DNA of 64,000 nucleotides, taken from the NCBI GenBank assembly GCA_008729055.1, contig SDUX01000005.1:1682875-1746874 (forward strand). The letters are read 5' to 3'. This document shows, piece after piece, positions 40,120 to 50,921 of the stretch. The notes beneath the pieces are model-generated. The model was not told the origin of the DNA, did not search any database, and worked only from the letters and a program-made list of their open reading frames with translations. Both the position numbers and the translations under genes were made by a program. This stretch comes from Pyropia haitanensis (taxonomy: Eukaryota; Rhodophyta; Bangiophyceae; Bangiales; Bangiaceae). Positions within the stretch are counted from its first letter, which is position 1, and each line of letters starts with the position of its first letter.

Positions 40120-43100
40120 AGCAGCAACAGTCCTCAACATCTGTGAAAGACCCTGCTTCGGTTCCTGAAAACATGTCGTCACCATTTGAAGGCCCGCGAC
40201 TCGGGCTTCTGCTTTCTACTGCTTCTGTCAATGGAAAAGTTGTTAAGGTGCTGTTCGACGAGGGATCTCCCATCAACGTCGTCTCAAGGCGCCTCGTTAC
40301 CTCCTTGCATGTGAAAACGAAAGGAACGGACTTCGCGGCAAGCATGCCCGATGGCCGCTCCCATGTCCTCGCTGAAACCGTTGACCCTCTTGAGATTCAC
40401 ATCGGACCGTACCAAGAGCGACTTCGGTTCGCTGTTTGTGACTTGAGCGCGTACGACCTCATCCTGGGAAAGAAGTGGCGCGATGACAAGGACGCCAAAA
40501 TCAACAACAAGAAAAGCAAGATCTCCTTCAAGTTCAACCACAAGAACATTTCTATCACTGCCTCCCTCAAGAAGCCCGAAGCTCTGATCAGTCGGCAACG
40601 CCTTTCTCGGGACCTCGTTCAAAGGTGCCCTGTTTTTGCCATCTACCTGCAGTCGGAAGATCCCTCTAGCACCTTCGACATTAACGCCATTACGATGGGA
40701 CAAGGCGAAGACAAGAAAGAAGTTCAAGAGATTCTCAAAGAGTACGCTGACGTCTTCCCAGACGAGCTCCCCGACGGACTCCCTCCTGAGCGCAGTCACA
40801 AATTTAGCATCAAGCTGACCGATGACGCCCAACCGCGTCGTAGCGGAATTTACCGACTAGCCGAATGGGAGCTCGAAGAACTCAAGACTCAACTGGCCGG
40901 CCTCATAAGGAAGGGATTCATCCAACCAAGCAGCTCACCGTGGGGCTCTTCCGTCCTCTTTGCGGCGAAGAAGGACGGTGGCTGGCGAATGTGCATCGAC
41001 TACAGGGCCCTGAACAAGGCTACTATCAAGAACGCGTACCCACTACCACGCATCGACGACATCTTTGACCAACTGCGAAAGGCCAAGTACTTCACAAAGA
41101 TCGACCTCCGCTCTGGCTATCACCAGATTCGCCTTGACCCAGAAACAATATTTTTGACGGCGTTTCTAACCAAGTACGGATTCTATGAGTTCACCGTCGT
41201 ACCCTTTGGTCTGACAAATGCACCCGCGGTCTTCATGAACCTAATGAACGATGTCTTCCGACGCTATCTGTACGACTTCATCTGTGTCTACCTCGACGAC
41301 ATCCTAGTCTACAGCGAAACTTATGACGATCACCTCAAGCACCTACGATTAGCACTCGAGAAATTACGAGAACACAAGCTCTACGCCAAGCTGAGCAAGT
41401 GCCAGTTCGCTCGAACTACTGTGGACTACCTTGGCCACGTCATCTCCGAGAAAGGCTTCTCTATGGAAGACTACAAGGTTCAAGCCATCCGTACGTGGGC
41501 AACACCGAGGAGCAAAAAGGATGTACAATCTTTCCTCGGTATGGTCAACTTCTATCGAAGATTCATCAAGGGAGTGGCTACCGTAGCTACGCCGCTAACG
41601 AGGCTGACTGGGAATATCGACTTCGAGTGGACACCCGACGCCCAGAAAGCTTTTGAGCAGCTGCAGGACCTAACGACAAGCGCACCGGTGCTAAGGCCTT
41701 TCGACAAGAGATACCCAATCTACGTGTCTACAGATGCCAGCGGGTATGCTGTGGGCGCAGTCCTTGAGCAAGATGATGGACGCGGACGGCGTCCAGTGGC
41801 GTACTTCTCGTTAACTCTCAACATCCACGAGCAGCGCTACAGCATTCGTGAAAGAGAACTGCTTGCAGTCGTACAAGCTATCCGGCATTGGCGCTGCTAC
41901 CTCTACGGAAGACCCTTTGAGGTCCACACCGACCATGAGTCCCTGAGATACCTAAGCACCCAAGAGAAGCTGAACGATTGCCAAGTCAAGTGGCTGGAGT
42001 TTCTGGACCAGTTCCAGTTCAAGATTGTCCCAATCAAGGGCACTTCGAACCCCGTGGCTGATGCCCTTTCCAGGCAGCCACAAGATGCTCCCGACAAGCA
42101 CGCCCCCAATCAAGACCTTCTCAGTCGCGTGCTGACCAAGACCATTGAAGAACTCCCCAAGAAAACTGAAATTAACAACCTCATGACCATCAACCAAAGT
42201 GATCAAGACCTTGCCACCTTAAGACAAGAGTACGACGCGGACCCCGAGTTTGCCGACCTAGTCAAAGTCCCGGTATCTCCCTACCGGCTACACATGAGGT
42301 TGTTGAAACGAGGTGACCCTACGTGTATCCCCGTCGGTACTCTACGCCAAAGACTACTCCACAACTACCATGATGTCCCGTGCCAAGGGCACATGGGAGT
42401 CAAGAAAACAACCAAGGTTATCTCTTCCAAGTACTACTGGAAGACAATGCGGAAAGACATCCAAAGATACGTACAAACATGTGATTTGTGCCAGCGGAAC
42501 AAGGCTAGCACCCATTCACCTCTGGGTCACCTCAAACCCCTGGACCCCCCGAGCCAACGATGGGCAAGTGTCTCCATGGACTTTATCACGCCTCTTCCTC
42601 TGACTCCAAGAGGTCACAACGGGATTTACGTCGTTGTCGACCGCCTCTCCAAGATGATTCGCCTCGCCCCTATGAAGCCAGACTGTACGGCGCCAGTTGC
42701 AGCTCAGCTCTATCACGATCACGTCTATCGACACCACGGACTCCCAGCTGATGTTGTCTGCGACAGGGACCGCATTTTCTTCTCCAACTTCTGGCAGTCG
42801 CTCACGGAGATTCTCAAGGTCAAGGTCAAGGCCTCTTCAGCGTACCACCCGCAAACCGACGGACAAACTGAGATCATGAACAAAAAGATCGAAGAAATCC
42901 TGCGAAACTTTGTCAACCATCACCAAGGCGATGGGGACCTCTTTCTGGTTGCTGCCGAAGTAGCCTACAACCGGTCGCCATATGCTGCTACAACGTACTC
43001 CCCTTTCTTCCTGAACTACGGATTCGAACCTAAGACGGTACCAATGGACATCCTCGAAAACTCAGAGTCAAGCATGCCTGCAGTGTCTGACTGGCTAAGC

Positions 43101-43634
43101 GGTCTCCAACATGCTCAAGAGACTGCCATCTCAGCCATCAAGAGTGCAAATGAGGCGCGCTCGGCGTACGCAAATCGCCATCGCCGACCTTGCAAGATCG
43201 CCGTGGACGATCTGGTGCTACTAAGTACCAAACACCTTATGCCAGATGCTTTCCAAGGCGCTCGCAAGCTGATGCCCAAGTACTCGGGACCGTACCGCGT
43301 CACTGAGAGCATCAACGATGTGACGTTCCGCCTGGATCTTCCCCAAGCGGTGCTCGATCGCAAGGTTCACAACGCCTTTCATGCGAGCTTGCTGAATCCG
43401 TACCGCGCTGATCCGTATGGCCGACTTCCTCCCGTTCCGCCTCCGGTGGCATTTCCGGACGGTTTTGTCGAGTACGAAGTCGACTCCATCATAAGGTCAC
43501 GAAAGCGCCGTGGACGACTACAGTACCTGGTCAAGTGGAAAGGCTGTGACGTCAGCGAGAACTCCTGGCTGACCAAGCAAGACCTTGCGAACGCACCTGA
43601 AGTGTTGGACGCTTTCCTGCGCCGCGCGTCCTAA
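40098..43634 (+). CDS. pol: Ty3-1 Pol: protease, RT, RNase H, integrase, chromodomain
   Basis: One uninterrupted frame, entered by -1 frameshift from gag. The first ATG, at 40173, would give a separate start. The protease region has VKVLFDEGSPINVVS and DLILGKKW; the active-site triplet reads D-E-G instead of the usual D-S/T-G. RT has GWRMCIDYRALN, IDLRSGYHQIRLDP, VPFGLTNAPAVF and the catalytic YLDD (41289-41300). RNase H follows with STDASGYAVGAVL. Integrase has the zinc motif HNYHDVPCQGHMGV and CDLCQRNK, and catalytic acids in SMDFITP, CDRDRIFF and HPQTDGQTEIMNK. A C-terminal chromodomain (YEVDSIIRSRKRRGRLQYLV, then KWKGCDVSENSWL) marks it as a chromovirus, expected to guide insertion to particular chromatin. 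Apart from the protease change it looks intact. Confidence 0.93.
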   Translation, partial: PKRPAELKQQQSSTSVKDPASVPENMSSPFEGPRLGLLLSTASVNGKVVKVLFDEGSPINVVSRRLVTSLHVKTKGTDFAASMPDGRSHVLAETVDPLEIHIGPYQERLRFAVCDLSAYDLILGKKWRDDKDAKINNKKSKISFKFNHKNISITASLKKPEALISRQRLSRDLVQRCPVFAIYLQSEDPSSTFDINAITMGQGEDKKEVQEILKEYADVFPDELPDGLPPERSHKFSIKLTDDAQPRRSGIYRLAEWELEELKTQLAGLIRKGFIQPSSSPWGSSVLFAAKKDGGWRMCIDYRALNKATIKNAYPLPRIDDIFDQLRKAKYFTKIDLRSGYHQIRLDPETIFLTAFLTKYGFYEFTVVPFGLTNAPAVFMNLMNDVFRRYLYDFICVYLDDILVYSETYDDHLKHLRLALEKLREHKLYAKLSKCQFARTTVDYLGHVISEKGFSMEDYKVQAIRTWATPRSKKDVQSFLGMVNFYRRFIKGVATVATPLTRLTGNIDFEWTPDAQKAFEQLQDLTTSAPVLRPFDKRYPIYVSTDASGYAVGAVLEQDDGRGRRPVAYFSLTLNIHEQRYSIRERELLAVVQAIRHWRCYLYGRPFEVHTDHESLRYLSTQEKLNDCQVKWLEFLDQFQFKIVPIKGTSNPVADALSRQPQDAPDKHAPNQDLLSRVLTKTIEELPKKTEINNLMTINQSDQDLATLRQEYDADPEFADLVKVPVSPYRLHMRLLKRGDPTCIPVGTLRQRLLHNYHDVPCQGHMGVKKTTKVISSKYYWKTMRKDIQRYVQTCDLCQRNKASTHSPLGHLKPLDPPSQRWASVSMDFITPLPLTPRGHNGIYVVVDRLSKMIRLAPMKPDCTAPVAAQLYHDHVYRHHGLPADVVCDRDRIFFSNFWQSLTEILKVKVKASSAYHPQTDGQTEIMNKKIEEILRNFVNHHQGDGDLFLVAAEVAYNRSPYAATTYSPFFLNYGFEPKTVPMDILENSESSMPAVSDWLSGLQHAQETAISAIKSANEARSAYANRHRRPCKIAVDDLVLLSTKHLMPDAFQGARKLMPKYSGPYRVTESINDVTFRLDLPQAVLDRKVHNAFHASLLNPYRADPYGRLPPVPPPVAFPDGFVEYEVDSIIRSRKRRGRLQYLVKWKGCDVSENSWLTKQDLANAPEVLDAFLRRAS

Positions 43635-43645
43635 GGGGGGGGAGG
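43633..43645 (+). other. Ty3-1 polypurine tract
   Basis: AAGGGGGGGGAGG directly before the LTR start TGTAAGG. It overlaps the TAA stop of pol. Primer for plus-strand DNA synthesis. Confidence 0.75.
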
Positions 43646-44507
43646 TGTAAGGATATGCCCCTTAAATCCCCAAGACTGGAGCCCAGGGGATGAGGACTGG
43701 GGCCTCTCCTTCCCTGTCCTTCTCAGCCAACTCCTTCCAAGACGCATCAACGCCAAAGTAATCTGGGGCATGCCGCGGTGTCCGTCCAATAATCTACTAC
43801 TAACGGACGGTCAGCACGGGAGCCGCGGATTGGCTAACCGTCACTACCCTGACTCATCTGCCGACGGGTACAGTCTCCAACGGATCAACGGACTAACGGA
43901 CCAAAAGACGAGCCACATCTCTGACGCGTCAGCAAGCCGGAACAATCTCCCCGTGGACCAATGGGAGCGACAAGACTTGCTGACCCACGGGAGATATTCG
44001 ACCCGAAGACTGGCGTCTGCTTACACGCCTCTGAGGCTTTTCGGGTCGAATGGCGCGTGGGGCCAGCCGCGCGGCGCTACGAGCGCCGCACACCGTCCCC
44101 CCCCCCGTTTGGGGCTCTCTGGTGGGGCGCCTTGGGGCGCACACGCCCACCCTTGCTTTGTTCTGAGAGCCCATGCTTTGTTTTGAGAGCTTTGGTGCCG
44201 TCCACCGGCACGACGGGCAATCGCATGCTTTGGGGCACCCTGGGTGCCCCCCTGGGGGTATATAATGCGTGAGTGTGGGCTCCACCGGGAGAGACCTCGG
44301 GGGAACAACCACAGACAGAGACACAAAGACCTCCTTTACCTTCGACCCCCTCGACCCTCACCGACGTCACGCCCATCCTCTTCCCCACCCCCATCACCGT
44401 CATCCCACCCGTCACCTTCCCCGCGCCCGGCATCCTCATTGGTGCACGGGTTGCTGACACCGGCACCAGTACGTTGAGGGCTGCCCGTGTGTGGGTGGTG
44501 CCTCACA
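43646..44507 (+). repeat. Ty3-1 3' LTR (862 bp)
   Basis: Starts TGTAAGG after the polypurine tract and ends CCTCACA, an imperfect inverted copy of the start. The right edge abuts the truncated RT of Ty3-2 in the codon after CIDY. It contains a TATA box and an 11-nt perfect inverted repeat TTCGACCCGAA (43997-44007) with TTCGGGTCGAA (44040-44050). No second LTR copy lies in the window, so the limits rest on the termini and the insertion junction. Confidence 0.75.
44259..44266 (+). promoter_or_regulatory. LTR TATA box
   Basis: TATATAAT within GGGGGTATATAATGCG, about 600 nt into the LTR; the likely core promoter of Ty3-1. Confidence 0.6.
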
Positions 44508-45658
44508 GTAGTCGATGCAGAACCTCGGCTTGCCGTTCTTCTTGGGCACGTCCACGACTGGGCTTGACCAGTCGCTGTGGCTTGGCCTTATCACTTCCTG
44601 CTTGAGCATGGCGTTGACGCAGTCCGTGATGATCTCCCTCTTGCGCAGGCCTGTCCGGTAGGGGGCCTGGTGGATCGGGATGATCTTGTCATCGGTTTCA
44701 ATCCGATGAACAGTGGCGCGGATCGTCCCCAGCTTGCCGTTCCACATGAATTGATGCCGCTTGAGCATCTTACGGATACGTCCGTGAAGGTGCTTCGGAG
44801 CGTCCGCGAGGTCGACTGAGTCGACCGACGGCACGGGCTTGTCTTGCGGAGGTTGGGGCTTCTCATCGACCGTGGCGATGATTGGCCCTTCGTACATCTC
44901 CGCTGACCCGAAGACGGTACCTTTCTTGAGGTACCTGGTTGTCGCGCCGACGTTGCACAATCGTACCTGGAAGGGTACGGCAGGCAAGGTACAGACGACC
45001 CCATTCGCCAAGATGACTTGGTGACGTTGGTGCAATCTTGAGTTGGTGGTCACATGGATCAACCCGGTGATGTCGCTGTTGGCTGCCGCGAACACTTCGG
45101 TGAACGGCGGCAAGGTCGTCCGTTTAGCCAGACGGACCTTGCCTTGTTGCCGTTGAACGCAGTGCGTGTCCAAGATGGGCATGCAAACCGAGACAGGTAA
45201 CCTGGGGTCGGTCCAGTACACCTCGTTGAGACGTGGGTAGATAGCCTCCACGTGCTGGTTGATGAACCTGGTACCCAAGATGGCCGCGACGGCCAACTCC
45301 TTGACGACGTGGAACGTTGAGACCATCTTAACGTGCCCGGAGTCGTCGATGATGTTGATTGCTGCCAGGATGGGAAGGGGGTTGCCACTGGCGTCCGCCA
45401 CCTTGGGTGTCCGTCGATTCTTGGATGCGAACGAGGTCCAGTTCGTCGGAAGTTGGTCAACCCGAATGAGGTTGAGATCCGCCCCTGTATCCAGCGTGGG
45501 TCGCATCGCACGCATGTGTTCTGGGGCAGGCCCCAGACACAGGGGAACCGTGTAGTGACGGTACGCCTTGTTGAGGATCGACGTCCAACGCCGAGGTGTT
45601 GGTTGGGGTTTGCCGCGGTCAGGTGGAAGGTCGGTCGCGCCGGGCTCACGCGACCGAC
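44508..45658 (-). pseudogene. pol: Ty3-2 Pol fragment: protease and N-terminal RT, cut by Ty3-1
   Basis: Open frame from about 45658 on the minus strand, -1 relative to the Ty3-2 gag frame. The protease shows RPTLDTGADLNLIR with a standard D-T-G. The linker and start of RT follow, with QAPYRTGLRKREIITDCVNA and PSHSDWSSPVVDVPKKNGKP, then RFCIDY, where Ty3-1 LTR sequence begins. The rest of pol is missing from this side. The sequence differs clearly from Ty3-1, so this is a different family. No internal stops were seen before the break. Confidence 0.85.
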
Positions 45659-45661
45659 CGA

Positions 45662-46010
45662 TCAGTTTTCCTGAGCGTGGGTAGGGTGGTCCTCGGTGCC
45701 GACTAAGGCCGCTACTGTAGGATCCGTTGACGAACGTCGACGTTTCCGTCGAGGTTCGGGGCAGTCGCTAGAGAAGTGCCCGAACCGGTGACAGTTGTAG
45801 CATTCGTCCGTCGGAGTTGCAGTTCGACGCGGAGACGGGGACCTTGATGCTGGTGTGGCGTTGCGTTCCGTTCGCGCGAAACGTGGTGGTAGCGGCGGGG
45901 TAACCGCGACATTTGCTACGGCGGCTTCCGAGACGGCTCGAACACGGATTGGAGAGGTAAGCTTGTGTAAAGCAGTTTTGTCTTGCGTCAACCAAGTGAA
46001 CCCCATCAGC
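45662..46010 (-). pseudogene. gag: Ty3-2 Gag C-terminal fragment
   Basis: Minus-strand frame with the zinc knuckle CYNCHRFGHFSSDC (C-x2-C-x4-H-x4-C) and a basic tail (PEPRRKRRRSS), ending at a TGA at 45662 just after the overlap with the pol frame. The capsid part is missing: upstream, near 45990-46010, the sequence changes to a plus-strand transposase fragment. That junction is placed only approximately. Confidence 0.8.
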
Positions 46011-47429
46011 CGGGGCAACTCCATCCTCTTCGATATCTTCCCATGTCTGAAAGACGACCGCGAGGCGCTCGCGCGAATGGCGGAGGTCTACGTGCCAGAC
46101 CTGGACGCGCTACGGTTGGGCGGTCTGAGCGTGGACGGCGTGTGCAGGGCGGTGCGCCTCATTTTGAATGGCGACTATGCCTTCATGACGAGCTGGGTGG
46201 GCCACGAGGGAGCGAGCAGCTGCATGCCCTGTCTATGGTGCACCGCGCTCCGGCGACGGACGCTGCGAAACGGGCTGCTTGTGGACAAGTGGGGGGACAT
46301 GCAGGCCGGCAGCCGCGCGCAAGGCGTGGCGAGGACGCGCGCGCACTTTGGGCGAATGGCCGCGGAGTACGCAGAATGCGACAATGGAGCACTGGCCACG
46401 CCGTTGACGTTGGACCAGCACTTCTCCATTGAGAGCCGACTGCTCCTCATAACTGACCCCTCGCACATTTCCCCTATGCCCCTACACCTTAAGTTGGGTA
46501 TTACAGGAGCTCTGCTGCGGCTGGGGATTGAGTCGGTCTACTTTCATCATGGGCCGGCGCGAGCCCGCGCGTACTCCCTTGCACTCTCGCTGGCCTTGCG
46601 CTGAACGGTCCGCGTGTCGCCCAAGCCGTACTTCGGCGGGGCCTTTGAGGGGCGCCAGTGTCAGCTCATTGCTCGGCGGTTGTCAGCTGTTACTACGCTA
46701 CTCACTGCACACACGACCGAAGCGGATGGAAAGGCGTACAGGGCGGCGTGTGACACCTGGGTGGAGCTCCTGCCGGTGCTGAGCCGTGTACGCGACAGCT
46801 CCGCCGCTGATGCTTCAGCATCTCGCGCCGGGACGGCTCGGTTTGTGGATGGGCTATGTGCCGCCTTCCCGTGGTTCAGTGTCACGCCGAAGCTCCACGC
46901 ACTTTGCTGCCACGCCCCTGATTTCCTTACGTTCTTTGGCAGCCTCGGGCGGTACAGTGAGCAAGTCTTAGAAGCCTGGCACGGCCATTTTAACAAGAAC
47001 GTTGTCACCCACCCGGCTGACAGCTTCCTCGGGAGCAGTCTGTCCTACGTCAAGCGGTCTGCCATCAGCCGGGCGCCGGGCAATGTCGCTTACAACCGCG
47101 GGGTCAAACGGTCTTTAGCAAAGGCTGGCCCTGGAGTGCGGGACGCCAGGCGCCCGGACGACAAGCGGACCAGGACAGGAAAAATGCTGGCGGGTGCGCC
47201 AGGGGCGTCGGCGTCATGTCTGCAGAAGCAAGGGGAGGATGGTAACAAGTCGGCGGAAGATAACCTGGCGGCGGCGGCCATCAAGATAGACGCTCATTGG
47301 AAGCGGACAAAGGAACGCCCACCCGAATCGTTTCTGCCTCAGGATGATGAGACGTGGGACGGGGAGGGGGGCTATGATGAGCTCCTAGAGGTGGAGACGG
47401 CATGCATGCTCGCCCTGCTGAAGGAGTAA
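45990..47429 (+). pseudogene. Unclassified transposase-like fragment with one in-frame TGA
   Basis: One frame to the stop at 47429, interrupted by TGA at 46602-46604. Before it: NPISRGNSILFDIFPCLK and LILNGDYAFMTSWVGHEGAS with SCMPCLWC. After it: PKPYFGGAFEGRQCQLIARR, then SVTPKLHALCCHAPDFLTFF and YSEQVLEAWHGHFNKN. The combination GDY...PCLWC and PKLHxLxxH...SEQxxExxH is found in transposase-like proteins of invertebrates and protists; I cannot assign a named superfamily. The first part is joined to Ty3-2 gag, so the N-terminus is lost. The C-terminal tail is Lys/Glu-rich. Confidence 0.65.
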
Positions 47430-48309
47430 AATTTGTCCCGCAGTCGTGCACGTTCATGATGGTTAACCCAAGTGCCCGAGTGCGCCGAGCGCACGGCGTC
47501 GCGTGCGGCGAAGGCAAACGGGCGCAGTCAGCCAATCGTCGGACAGGGGCTTCCGAAAATTTGACCGGTGGGCGCGCCACCCTGCTCTGGTAGGCGCTCT
47601 CCTCGCGGTCGTGGGAGGTGTGAGATCGCCACGTAGCTGTTGTTGGAAAGACGTCCGCAATGGAGGTGTTGTTCTACTGACAGAGCTATTCCATCCAATA
47701 GAAAGCTCCGATTCTGTCCACTGCCCAACCAGGAAGCGAGAAGTGCTATGTCCGCCTTCTCGGAGGTCTTAACTAGGTGTGGTCAGTTCCGCTGGTTCCG
47801 CCGCCTCACCCACCGCCATCGCCACCGCCTCACCCATCGCCACCGCCGGGCGGTCGTAACAGACCACTGCCTTCGCCACCGCTTAACCCATCGCCACCGC
47901 AGGGCGGTGGTAGGTGCCCACCGCTACCGCCGGGCGGTTGCGCTGGCCCTCTGATCCGCACACAACGGCAAGGCGCGCCCGTGGCGCGCGCCTCCCCCAC
48001 CCCCCATCCCACCAGGCCCTTGCGCGCCGCCCGTGGGGGTGTACGCTGGCGGTGACGCTGAGGGCCGGTGACGTGGCCGTCAAGCTTGCAACATCTTCAT
48101 CCTCTGCGCCCAGGGGGATGGCGGGGGAGAGAGGATTTGGGGGCGCTCCCTCACCCAGCAGCCGCGTACGCGGAGGCGGGTGGGTGGCGGGGGGGGGGAC
48201 GGGGGGGGGGAAGTCGGGGGGGGAGGGGAGGAAAGGATGAGGTGGTGAGGGGGTGCGAAGGAGTGAGCTTGAGCGGCCTGTTGGATTAGGCTTGGAATCA
48301 GGACGGTGG
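47430..48309. other. Spacer between transposon fragments
   Basis: Contains short degenerate repeats rich in CACCCATCGCCACCGC and GGGCGGT at 47810-47945, and G-rich runs at 48190-48230. The frame of the neighbouring minus-strand transposase continues to 47883 but resembles its paralogue only to about 48310. Confidence 0.4.
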
Positions 48310-50921
48310 GGACCCTCACCCATCGGTGGCAAGTCCAAAAGCTTCTCGGCCGAGTCTGCCGTGGATAAGAGCTTTGGGTGGCCGCAAAGCAAAGCGCGTC
48401 CACGGCGCTCTTCCTCTGCCACCCCCCCCGCGTCAACCAGCACAGGATCCGCAACAGCACGAGCGTAGCGCGGCAGGTGGCGGCGGCGGGCTCGAGGCCG
48501 CGTCGCAATCGCCTCGAGGTCCGAGGCGCCGTCGGTGTTGGACCCAGTGCCCGAGTCCGAGTCCGTGCTGCACTCCGCGTCTCCCGCAGCAATAATATGG
48601 TGGACTTTGCGCATGAGCACGCGGGGCACCTTGCCCCACAACGTCTCCGAGGCCCCGGCAATCGTGAGGGCCAGCTTGCGGGCCGCCCGGCCACAGCGGA
48701 ACAGCTCGCGGAAGAACACGACCACAGACGGGTGCGCGCCGCCGTCCATAAAGAGGTCCCAACCGCGTTGCCTCAGCCGCTGCTCTGCGTGGGCCACCTG
48801 CCCCGCGAGGCTGGCCGTCTCGGTCGCCATCTCGGCCGACAAGATGGCCAGCGCCATCACATGCTCTCGCACCGCTGTCACCGTCTTGACGGACGCGGCG
48901 CGTATGGCCTCGTGGTCGACCCGCCCGGCCGTCAGGACGGAGCCCAAGGCTCGGGACACATCCTTGTCCGAGATGACGTGCGCGATGATAGACGCGCGGG
49001 CGATGGGCCGCAACTTGACCGACACACGCGAAAAGGGGGTGCGGAAGCGAAGCTTGAAGCCCATTTGTAGTCCATCAAGGCATATAACTCGTAGACTGCC
49101 GTCCGCACGCGCACACACAGCACAGGTGCTCACCGCCAAAGGGAGATCAACGATCACGAGGTAGATGTACAGCAGCATGGTAGTGCGGAAGACGGGAAGC
49201 GACCGCAGCCCCTCAAGAGACAGCGGCACCGAGTGCTCCCTGCTAAGCTGATGATACGCCTCTCGCAGGTCAAACGTGGACGTGAGGGAGGACGCATTGC
49301 GGCACAGGTTCACCGCCGTCTCAAAAAGGAAGACCTCTGTGTACGCAGAGTACTGGGACGACAGCACCAGCCCCTCCTCCAGACCGTCGGACACACACGT
49401 TCGCTTGCGCGGGATTCACCGCCAACGCCACACAATAGCGCGCACCGACCCCCCCCCGTACTCAATCACGCCTTCATGGCATCGCAGCACCGTTGTGTCC
49501 GGGCACGTAATGTTGCAGACCGTGCACGATGCCGGCGCCGGGATGGTGATGGCGCGGCCACTGGCGGCCGCCCGCATGACAGCAGCGTGCTTCTGCTGGC
49601 TCTGCTGCGACGGGACGAGGGGCCTTGGCAGGGATGAAAAGACCTTGTTGGTCCGCTTGGTCCGGCGTCGCCCCAGGTTGCGAATCAGTTCGTCTTCTCC
49701 GGACGCTTGAAAATGCTCGTTGCAGCCCGCCTCCCGTGCAGCACCAGCGTGCGTGCATGTTCCGGGGCCCTGCGGGCAGGCGTGACACATCCGCGCGCCG
49801 TTCCTCTTGCGGCGCACAACCGCAAACGGCCAGCTACCGCCCTCGCGACGGACCACGCACAGCTTCTGCTCGTAGAGGACGGCGACGCCCTGGTGCATTG
49901 CGGAGAGACGGAGGTCCTCGTTCAGAAGCCCCAACAGCCCAGCCAGGTCAACGCCGGCAGCGGTGCGCACCTCCTCCAACGCAGCCACGACGGTGTCCCG
50001 CTGCGCGCAGCTATCGGCCAGGCAGTCCTCCACCGCGCGGCTGCAGCACACGACCACATCGTCTGTCTCGGACAGATGCACCATGACGGCCAGGTTGCAC
50101 TCTCGTGCCTGGTTGTCGCGAGCGCCATTGTCGTTGAACTTAATCAGCGCCCCAACGCAGCCGCTCCTCCGGAGCGCCCATGCCTTCGTGCTGAGCACCC
50201 TGTCGGTGATGCTGGAGTAGCGAGAGCGGGCGAGCCTCACAGACGCAATGCACTCGTCCAGCAACGCCTCGCTGCGGTCGTCGAAAGCCTCCCGCAAAGC
50301 CAATACAGCCAAGACCTGGCGGCACCAGGTGACGACCAAAACCGCATGCAAAGACGCGCGCATGTCAAGCCCCGAACCGCGGGGCCGCCCCAAGCCAGGT
50401 CCTTGAAAGCCCACGTCCGCTCTTGGCGGCCCGTCCGCGGCGGCCGGCACACGTGGCGGTGCCTCACGCGGCACAGGCGGGGGCGATCAGGGCAACGACG
50501 CCATTGGTGACGCCAGCAACGACGCAGGCGGCGACGCAGGTGGCGACACGGGCGGCGACGCAGGCTGCGACGCTGGGGAGCCTCCCTCCTCACCGGCGCC
50601 CACGCGGTCGTCCGACGACGGCGATCCGGGCGTTTCGTCATCAGTTGACAGCACCGGCGGGGCCCGGCTGGGCGCCGCCTCCCACTTGGGCAGAGCCACG
50701 GGATTCGCAGAATCGTGAGGGAGTCCAAAAATATCATCGGCAGACTGGCGGTAAACGCCCACACCGCCCCGCCGGACAACAAGCACAGATTCAGGACCAC
50801 CACGAGAACGACGACGGCGGCGACGACCGGCGAGGAGCGCCCCACCGTCGGCAGCAAAAACGCGTACGCCATCCGCGCCAGCCACTTGCGTCAGCCAAGG
50901 ACGCCCGGGGTCCTCACTCAT
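48310..50921 (-). pseudogene. KDZ-like transposase copy, two in-frame TGA stops, C-terminus lost
   Basis: Paralogue of the ORF at 60411-63953, inverted relative to it. ATG 50921 gives MSEDPGRPWLTQVAGADGV, similar in position and pattern to the start of the intact copy. One frame runs to about 48310, broken only by TGA at 50487-50489 and at 49416-49418. Matching segments are GSGLDMRASL (intact copy GSGLDVRRSL); GGSWPFAVVRRKRNGARMCH with the SWIM-like CHACPQGPGTCTH (intact GGNWPWALVRKSR and CMSCTEQGLACTH); DGLEEGLVLSS (DGAKQGVIFSS); and CAVCARADGSLRVICLDGLQ (CKVCTLPDGSYKVLCFDGLY). The second TGA aligns with a Cys of a CxxC pair in the intact copy. The C-terminal third, including the second catalytic region, is gone. 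Confidence 0.8.

Larger units (their letters stand above)
39241..44507 (+). mobile_element. Ty3/gypsy chromovirus (Ty3-1), 5' LTR missing
   Basis: Gag, pol and 3' LTR are present in order. Upstream of gag only about 146 nt separate it from the 18S fragment; neither a 5' LTR nor a primer-binding site was found there. The 3' LTR ends at 44507, exactly where the reverse transcriptase frame of a second Ty3 element (minus strand) is cut, so Ty3-1 inserted into Ty3-2. Confidence 0.88.

Noticed and set aside
44436..44507. C-terminal end of the Ty3-2 pol frame
   Set aside because: The frame continues by chance into the Ty3-1 LTR. Homology stops at the CIDY motif, so these residues are not part of Ty3-2.
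47810..47945. Possible CRISPR-like or direct repeat array
   Set aside because: The repeats are short, overlapping CACCGC/GGGCGGT runs without regular spacing or unique spacers. No CRISPR array is expected in nuclear DNA and none is seen.
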